Positions 1 to 9,000 of a stretch of DNA of 12,769 nucleotides are shown one piece after another. The stretch is from contig NW_019091355.1 in assembly GCF_001949145.1 (NCBI RefSeq), forward strand, positions 473,434-486,202. Direction: 5' to 3'. Made by a program: the position numbers and the translations under genes. Numbering within the stretch: position 1 is the first letter of the stretch; the number at the start of each line of letters is the position of its first letter. The notes below the pieces were generated by a model. It saw nothing but the letters and a program-made list of their open reading frames with translations. It did no database searches and was not told the DNA's origin. The stretch comes from Acanthaster planci (lineage: Eukaryota > Echinodermata > Asteroidea > Valvatida > Acanthasteridae).

Positions 1-24
1 GAATACAGTGCAACTATCCCGGAG
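1..24 (+). CDS. Cadherin exon 1 (partial), start of repeat A
   Basis: Eight codons read EYSATIPE and end at the donor gtatgg. The pattern Y-x-A-x-I-x-E is the first beta strand of a cadherin repeat, where the glutamate is a calcium ligand at the repeat junction. The exon continues upstream of the window. Phase 0 at its end matches exon 2. The call rests on this short signature and on the perfect continuation into the next exon. Confidence 0.7.
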
Positions 25-3000
25 GTATGGAAAGAGACGTTGAGTGTGGGTTTCATTGTTGTCTTTAATTTGAATCGTTTTCCGTGTCTGTAATTTTTTC
101 TTGTGTCCTTTTGCTTTATCGACTAATTGTTATTTTGTTCTGTTTTGCTGCTAATTGATGCCTACCGGTATTAATCCATTTTAGGGATTGTTAACAAAAC
201 AACGAAGATAAATTGCTTATCAATGCAGAAGCTAATGGTATGAAAGTTGTATTCTTTTGTTCATTTACTAAAGTACGGGGAGAACAAAACAAATCACCAA
301 AACTGACCAATTGAATTATGGCGATGTCTGTGATTGTTGTTTTGGGTGGTTTTAACTTGTGGTAAAGGTGATTGTGGCTGTGAAGGCTTGAATTTGTTGT
401 TTTGAAAGTCTTGTTTCGGTAGTTCTACGATCCCATTAGTTAGGCTTTAACAATTGTCTCATTATGGTTTAATCCTTGTTCAATTTATTTTTTGCACAGT
501 TAACGAAGACAGGAGTAGTTGTCCCATTAGATGACATCATTCTGACGGATGAGGATCGCTCAGAAGAGAATTTGAACATCAATCTTCAAGACTTGAATGT
601 AATACCACTACATACACTTTCAACATAACATTTCCTCAACATTGTTTATATATTTCTGTGACTTTAGGTCCATATCAGGCTCGTTTTCTCGTTGTGACGT
701 TTGATAACAAACATTAGGACTTCAGCACAAATTGTGTGTTACTGCAATGTAGTGAAGTAATTGCTAACCAGAAACCCGGTCTTGCAAGACATTTCAGTTC
801 GGTTTCAAAAGAAACGATTTTACTCTGGTTTTAGAATTTCTAATGATCTTTGAGTTTAACAAGTTAAGAGGCTTGTGATTTCCAAAAGGTTATGAACATA
901 TACCCCATGATACTTCAATTATCCTGTTGTTTGTTTCTTACAGAACGATGAAATCCCGTTCCAGTTTGAGGCAGACTTTGGCAGTCTTATTTCCACTGAC
1001 AAAGTGACAATCCGGATCAAAGTTAAGAATCCACCTGCCGTCGATTTTGAGCGGCATCCAGGCTACATATTGACACTCTCTGTTAATGTAAGTGGAAAGA
1101 CTCAATTTAAGTCAGACTGTTTCCTCAGTTTTTTCATTTTCTTTCTTTCCTGATGCCTGTAACATGCTTTTAAGCTTAGCAAATTGTTAATCTCACAGAA
1201 ACCTCAATTACCCAATTTTTTTTACAGAGGCGGGAAATGTATTTAATCTAATGTACTTTGATATATATCATTGCACGCTGGGAAGGATGATTAAAGTATA
1301 TTTCAATATAATCAAAAAAGTTCTGGTTTTGTTTTATAACCACAAAATAATAGTTCTTTATCATGTAGTCACAACTCTTAAACAATCACATTACACGCAG
1401 TCCAAAACTTATGTTTTCCAAATTTCCTTTCTCAACGAAAGGATACCCAAGTTGGACCCTACCAAAACAGTGTAACAACGGCCACTTTGAACATCACCAT
1501 TGAAGACTTGGATGACAAGGACCCAAGGTTTTTGAATGACTCCTACATGGCCACAACAAGTGAAGGATACACTGGTCCACTCGAGGTCCAACCGCCAATC
1601 GAAGCCAAAGACCAAGACTCCTTAAATATTCCTGTCAAGTACAGTATCGCAGGTACAATTTATTTCCTCACAGATATACTTTTAGATTTAACAAGAACTG
1701 TTGGTAAAACAGGAAACATAGGTTTAACAGGAAATTTATCAAGTATAATTGAGGTTGGTTGTATACCCGAAATATTGAGTAAGGCAACTGAAATAATGCG
1801 TGCTTCATCCAATGGACCAGTTTTGAGTGAGAATTTATACCTTTCTGACCATTTTCCATGGGTGTGTAGGTGCTGCACCCTGTTCGTCAGGTAGTTTTAT
1901 GATCGATGAAAACCAAGGTAACATTAGTGTCATCAACGCCGTCCTGGATGCTGGCGAATGTGCGATTCAGCTTCGGGTAAGTGCATGCATTGTACGGTAC
2001 AACAGGCCAACACATATATCAACACCCATTGTCAACGTAAATTTCATAGAGTGGATAGAAACAAATACATGTACATATATGTGCACAAATCACTGACTCA
2101 TATCGCTAACAGTACCTGAGTGAGAAAAAGAGTAAAAACAAAGAAGACAAAAAAAAAGAACTGCGACGTCCTTATCAAACCCTGTATTCCACGAAATCCG
2201 GATCGACCGACTTATACTTGTTGCCATGCTAATCTCTATTGTCTGAATTTACCCGCTGCATTGTTATGTACTGACCACGTACTGCCCTTGCCAAAATCAC
2301 CACTTTCGTTTTCTCCTTTCTCAATGTCCTTTTCAACCCCTTCTCAATCCTTTCTTAATCATTTTTCAAACTTTTCTCAATCCTCCCTCATTCCTTTCAT
2401 CTTTCTCTATCCTTTCTCAAACTCGTTGAAAACCAGGCGGAGCAAGCAGACGACGATTCCCGCTTTGCCACAGCTATACTTGTTCTAACCATCAACGATG
2501 TGGACTCAAACTGTCCCTACTTCGTCGACAAATCTATCACCGGTAGAATTGATCCTGATGACAGAGATGCTTATGTCATCGACGGAGTGGATCTTTTGAG
2601 CCTTGAAGCGAAGGATGACGACAAGGTTTAAGCCAAACCAAAAGAAAAGATGTATTGATACACATTGGGCTTCTTTGGGAAGGCATAGCCAATCTCGACT
2701 TATGGACAGGAGAGATATCTAACTAATAATCATAGATATTCAGCGGTCTGTATAAGTAAGATTTTGCTATGACGAACATGAAATGGTATAGGCAAAAAAA
2801 GTTTGGGGATGTAATTTGAGCGTACCAAAATGTGTACGAAAAAGACAAAAGAGATAAAAACATAAAAGGTCGTCTTATATTAGGGAGGCTTGGGCCGAAT
2901 TTTTTAGAATTATTCTCAATGGAAGATTAAATTACTTCATTGTTTTTGAATCTTGCTTTGCACGGACAAGGATAACCTCCAATTGGGGTTCTGTTAAGGC

Positions 3001-6000
3001 TCACTCACGATAAAGGCCAATACATGCGGACGTGATTTTATTTGCCACTCAATATTTCACTTTAATATGTTTGCTCCCCGCGAAGAAAGTTTATCGATTC
3101 TGCAAGGCTATTAAACTGAATATATTTTTAGGTATTGAAATGACATGTTAATGTTACATTCCGCAGGAATTCGTAGGGAATATAACCCTTTCGGAGGAGA
3201 ATCACCCATTCCAGTTGGTAATAAGTGACGAGACAAGCAACCCGCGCATTGTACGTTTCAAAGTAAAGGAGACACTTTCCTTGGAAGTCAACCAAACTTA
3301 CAGTCTACAGGTAACATTCTTATCGGGGGCTGAAATATAACAATGCTTATTTAAAGGGCCGCCGGAAACAGAAAAATCTTACTACAGGAAAAGGCAGTCA
3401 ACCAACAAAATTATGGTCCGCATGAAAATAGCTCTTGATTGTTTCCTGAGTACATTATACTTAGCATGATGGGTTAACAAGTTGAACTGCTTCTTCAACA
3501 AGCTATCCAATCCTGCTCTAAGGTGAACACGTTTTCTGATCATCAACTACAGGCTCATGCGTGATAAAAATGCAGGCAAACATTTCACAAGCCAATTCTC
3601 TTTTGTTCGCCTTTACCATTGCAATACTGAGAAAAGTTACAAGAGAAAAGTAATGTACTGGCTCATTACAAAGACTTCCAGAATACAACCTGGGATGATA
3701 TTCCTAGATGGAACTCATGACAATTAAGTTGACAGATTTTTTATTTTTGTCTCCTTTCTTTAAATATCTAGGTTGAAGCACAATCCGAAAGCTGCTTTGA
3801 CGCTGCCAGTGTTAGCATTACAGTTGCAAACCTGGATCCTGTTTACAATAAAACTAGATATGATACCACTATAGAGGAGGGTCGAGTTTACAGTGATTCT
3901 ATACTACAGGTGAGGAATCTGCTTACGATTACGAGATATGGCTAAGACATAGCCATGCCTACCGTATCCGAATACACAGCAAAGTTATTCCTTGAGTTGA
4001 ATATAACAAGATGAGTTCGAATTGTGCATACCATGCGCCAATAATGATTTTGAAATCTTTCCTGGTATGTCCTTAAGGTCACCGCGGAATCCAGTGCCCC
4101 GCCAGGAGAAATAACCTACGTTTTGAAGTCGGCTACAGATGGTGGTGATAGTTACTTCTCTGTGGATGCCACATCGGGTGAGATCAAGGTTCCGGAGAAA
4201 ACCGACGCAGAGGAGGTGGAAAGATTCATCCTTTTCATCGAAGCTCAGGATAACATGTGGCAGCCGGCAAGGTACAGAGTATAAGCAAGCATTGTATATC
4301 ATGCAGTACCAAACAGGAACCTGTCCTGGGAAGTGGGGTCAAAAAGACCAGTGAAATGATTTCATCAACCAAAATCAACAATGATTTCTCTTGACGACAG
4401 AAATTCACAAAACGGCAGCAAATTTAATCGTTACCACAATACCAATAAGATTAGGCCACCAGAAACATCAATGGAAATGGCTTCAACCACTAACGTCAGT
4501 ATATCAGTTGGGTATTTAAAAAAATAAGGTCATTCGGGAACATGAACAAAGCACGGGTCCGGAAAGAGCCGTGCTAATTGGGCAGACCCCACAGCGCGTC
4601 CGAATGACCCTGGACGCACTTCATTTTGGGCATGCGCTGTTGAAATACCGAACTGGCTTATTGAAACTATCAATATAGACAGCAGCGTTCGCAAAAAAAG
4701 AAAAGATTCATCAGTAACTAAATGATAACACAATGCAAGCAGCAACAAATCGAAAAAGCAATTATGACTTCATCAACAACACCGTAAACGCAACAACAGC
4801 AACATCAACTACTCGCTACTAATTCTTAAATAACAATTGCAACATTTAAATCAACTAAATAACAACACCCATGGCAACCTAAGAAACAATTGGCCCAAAC
4901 ACGTAGATGAAGTGGACCTGTGGCTTTTTTTTATAAAAATAAAAAAAATCAACAAAAGAGACACAAAGTGCCACAATGTTTTGTTTTTACCTTTCATTTC
5001 TATTACTTTATGTCACCAAAGGATTTCATTCGCCAACGTGTATGTCACTGTCAAGGATGTCAATGACAATGTCCCAGTGTTTGAAGACACGGCATACGAC
5101 AAAAGCATACCAGAGAACTACGAAGTTGGTGACCTGGTTCTAACTGTCAGGGTAAGTTACTCTGAAAATCTCCTCTTGTCACCAATTCAAACACAGAAAA
5201 TAAAACAAGAGTTTATTTCCAAAAAGAGATAAATACCGTTTTGGTCCTTCTCTTTAAGAATTGCACCTTCCCGCGGTTGTCTCCAGCCAGTTTCTGTGGT
5301 TGTTATTTTGTTAAAAAAAAAACTAAAGTAGTAAGAACAGTGAAAATAACATTTAGAAAGCTTAACCTTAGACATGGCCTGCTCATTTTGTTTTTAAACA
5401 TTCAATATGTGGAAACATTGCGCAATGTTTGAATGGCGTTAATCTCATTTGGGAATGAAAACCTCGTTAGTATTATGACCTCCATAGCTATCAAATTGAC
5501 TTGTCTAGCTACATTGTACATCTCTTGTACTTTTTATGTATAGACTAATCCGATTAGACGCCATACTGCCGTGGCATCGCACTCACACGCACATTTTTCA
5601 GCTTGACGCGCGTGTGGTTTGGCAAATCATGACGCCCTGTTGGTCGAAGAGGCATGTAACGCGCGTACCACCTGTCTACGCGCGTTGTGCTACCACAGTA
5701 ATGGCTTTTAATTCTGGTGGTCGAATTACACTATATTTTGTCCATTAATGTTCGATTCCAAGAACACAAAGTTCAGGTGTAATCCTCCATTACCGTTCAA
5801 CGCAAGTGAATATTTCAACTAATGCGTATTAGCAGTCTACAACTGAAAAACAAGGTTGAGAAATGCATTCCCTCAAAAGTAGCATTTGCTTCTTGGGTCA
5901 GTTTTTACCTCGCTGGCTTTGAAAGTCGATTTTCAAGGTCCATTGTCCACCACATTTGCTTCCTATAGGTTTTATCTTCTCTATCTTCTTCCTGTTTTTC

Positions 6001-9000
6001 AGGCTCGAGATGCCGATAGGGATGACGTCTTAGAATACATGATTGATGTACCTGACTTACCATTTGTTATTCGCAGTGAAACGTGAGTCTTCAGCGCTTG
6101 TATAAAACTACTCGAAATGTACTGGTTTGATAAAGGGTTTCTCTGCTGTTTTCTAGTGCTAGGCCTATACTTTTGCTGTCTTTGTGCATTTTGTTGTTTT
6201 AATAGAAATTATTTAAATACACTTGTTAACCCTGACGGTTAGGGTTAATTATGGAAGTTTTCCAAATAGACATCAGATGATAATGTGTTAATTCTTTTGT
6301 TTAGAGGTGAAATAATTCTGAATAAAACTCTGGACGTGGATGCTCCTAACAGTCAAGCAGAGTACATGTTTGCTGTCATCGTTTCGGATGGTAACGAGGA
6401 CCATGTAAGTCCAAGCCAAGGGTCAATTCAGAACCAAATTTTCGGGGGCAAGCTTTTTGAAGAGAAAGGTGGAAGTTTTAGAATGTAACGTTTCATAGTC
6501 TTTCTAGGGGAAGGCTACATTAAGACCTTTCGGTCACTTTGAGAAGGAAGAGAAATGAAATAAGTTAGTGGGGAGGGGGCTCTACCCCAGCCCCCTTCTT
6601 CCTTGTCTAAGTCTCACCACGAAAAAGCAACATAGCAATTCTCAACAACAAAAGCGATGCTTAAAGAAATACAGTCGAAATAAGAAACAGTTAAAAAGCT
6701 ACAACATACCTGGATTTGTGCTAAATACTTTTATGTATTTGTTTATCTGCTTGTTCAATGGTAGGATCAGTCTGTCAATGTAACCATCAGTGTCCAGGAT
6801 GAGAATGACAATTCACCAGTATTTGATGGCGAATACAGCTGGGATTTAACAGAAGAGGAATTGATAAACTACGAAGTATTTCAGGTAGGAACTTACTCTA
6901 AGCCGAAAAGAAACTTGTAAATGTTCATTTCTCATTCAGAAATTAAATTTGTTACACTGAGCTGTATTTCGCGTAAAAGTACATTAAGCCGACTATACAT
7001 AATGTTAAAGCCTACGATCTGTTTGTCTCATTTTTGTTGGTTTAGGTGTTCGCTACAGACGCGGATGTAGACACTGAACTAACTTACTCTTTGGAATACA
7101 CACCAAACAACAAATACACCTTTGAAATCCTGAATGACCAGGTTTGTGTGGACAGTCCTCACCGGAAATTGTAATCAATGAGGTCAGTGACCTCAATGTA
7201 CGAAAGAGGCCTCAGGTGTTGAAACATCATGACTGAGAACAAATTCCAGAGTGAAAGTGTCAATTACAATTTTATTACGCGGGCCTGTAAATTTCATTCA
7301 ATTGGCCTGTCTTGATTGAAAAGCAACGTTTCAGGTCATAAAAAAGAATAACTAGAAAAATGGCGGCTTGCCTAGGCATTGCCTGACGGAAACTGTGTAG
7401 GCCTATCCAAAAGTTGAAATAGTAGCCGACGAATAAAGCTCAAATTATGGCATCAAAATGGTTCGATCTCAGCTGTACAACCATTTAAAAAATGTATTTC
7501 CCAACTGCAGGTTGGCAACATAACTGTGAATGGTACTTTTGACCGGGAGGAACAGAGTGAAGTAGAGGTGACGGTGAGAGCAAGTGATGGTTTGAATATT
7601 CCAGTCAAGAAGGTTAGTCCTCCTTTTTTTCAACTCGTAATCCTTACTTTTATTATTTCTGTCGTCGTCCCGTTTTGTGGTCTGAAATGTGACAATCTAC
7701 ATGTATTGTTTTGTACCTTTGTGGATTTTTTTAAAGAAACAAGGTCGCTTCCAAGTTTTTTTTATTGAGAGGCATATTTCGTCATTCATGACTGCTGTTG
7801 TCAGTTTTACAATTTGTTTTGAAAGGAAATGTTTTCTGTTTACATTTTGGATATGATAGGTGAAGTTCATCATCTTGGATGTAAACGATCAACGACCAGC
7901 TTTTGATTCCAGACTAAGCTGTTCCTCATCTTCACCTTTCGAAATCAGCGAAACCGCTGAAAAAGACACGCCTGTTTGTCAGTTTAGGGCTACGGATGAT
8001 GACAAACCGAATACCATCAACTCAGAAATCACCTATTCGTTGCTGGGCGAAACAGGTACAGTAGGCCTATAGCTTTGGAGTTTTCCGTGACATCAAATCT
8101 TTTTCCTGTAATCATTTAAATACTAAAAATCATTTATTACAGAGCTGGAAAGCTGATTGAAATTTAGATCACCCTTTTCCCAGAGTCTTTTCGATGACAT
8201 TTTTCGTGCTTGATGCATTAATTGCAGATTTTGGGATCGAGGGAGATGGTGAAGACTACCGACTCATTGTCAATGGTACCCTGGATAGAGAGACTAAAGA
8301 GTTATATGACATCACAATCATGGTATATGAACATTGTGCCCTCAGGCTGGTCTTCCTTTCTTGTCAATTCCATTCCACCTAAAGCATGCATTTTTGACCA
8401 TGAATCTCCTTTTGCAATTCCGCAACACCTTCGTATTTACGTTAATAACGTTTCCATCTTGTAATTGTTTCACAAAGAAAAGGGAGTCAAAGGTGATCGG
8501 CGTCAACATTGCTTAAAAGTTTTACCGTTATTCCGATTTTTTTTCCACAGAAGACCAAAATAAAGGGAAGTGATTTTTATGCCATGTACGTTGTAAATAT
8601 ATTTAGAGAGTATAAGGAAGTAGGCCTATCCCTCGATCATGACGAAATCAACTTAAGCTACATATTCGCTCTCACTAGTCTTTTCTACTATCTTTTCTTA
8701 CGAAATGCATTAAAGTGAATTTTTTCACCTTCGGCAGGCAAGTGACTCGGGAACACCACAACTCAACAGCACCTTGGAACTCAAAATTATCTTGACTGAC
8801 GTGAATGATAACGCACCTGCATTTGACCAATCAAGCAGAGACATTGTCTTGGAAGAAGAGGATTCCTACGCCGCAGGAAGTTTGGTAAATTGCTGGCAGT
8901 TTCTCCCTATTCCCCGACGCACAAAAGATCTAGCCGCCTATCCTGATTGACCAAAAGCCTTGTCCTCGAAAACGTTGTTTTAATAATCTTCGGACTCTCT

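Larger units (their letters stand above)
4272..5021 (+). other. Intron 9
   Basis: Intron of 750 bases. It holds a GC-richer island at about 4545-4650 with nested inverted repeats, then a stretch rich in CAA/ACA triplets (about 4737-4872) that looks like a decayed trinucleotide repeat. No RNA polymerase III gene with proper A and B boxes was found. Confidence 0.8.
5152..6002 (+). other. Intron 10
   Basis: The largest intron, 851 bases, gtaagt to tgtttttcag. Its middle (5400-5700) concentrates the best transcription-factor-like words of the window, listed separately, and is locally rich in CpG. No gene or transposon recognised. Confidence 0.8.
7142..7510 (+). other. Intron 14
   Basis: Intron of 369 bases, weak donor gtttgt, acceptor actgcag. 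It carries the IR-1 palindrome, another AGGTCA half-site at 7333-7338, a YY1-type word, GCCTAGGC (7369-7376) and one TAGGCCTAT. No gene recognised. Confidence 0.8.

Noticed and set aside
1653-1869. Intron 4 is open in the frame of exon 4, suggesting retention
   Set aside because: Its length (217) is not a multiple of three and would force exon 5 into a stop at 1892-1894. Splicing restores a normal repeat B.
1982-1987. TGCATG (Rbfox-type) just after the exon 5 donor
   Set aside because: The 6-mer is expected about three times per strand in the window; other copies lie at 10722 and 10860. Position alone is not enough.
1990-2002. Palindrome TTGTACGGTACAA as an operator-like site
   Set aside because: Six-base arms with one spacer are expected about three times by chance here, and it matches no factor I know.
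2120-2488. Open frame of 122 codons on + through intron 5
   Set aside because: It is lysine-rich and then low-complexity from the CT repeat, has no recognisable domain, and its end overlaps exon 6 in another frame than the cadherin.
3985-4302. Open frame of 105 codons on - across exon 9
   Set aside because: It is antisense to a well-supported cadherin exon and shows no family signature.
4545-4650. Possible tRNA or tRNA-derived SINE
   Set aside because: GTCCGAATG resembles a B box, but no proper A box or cloverleaf can be drawn.
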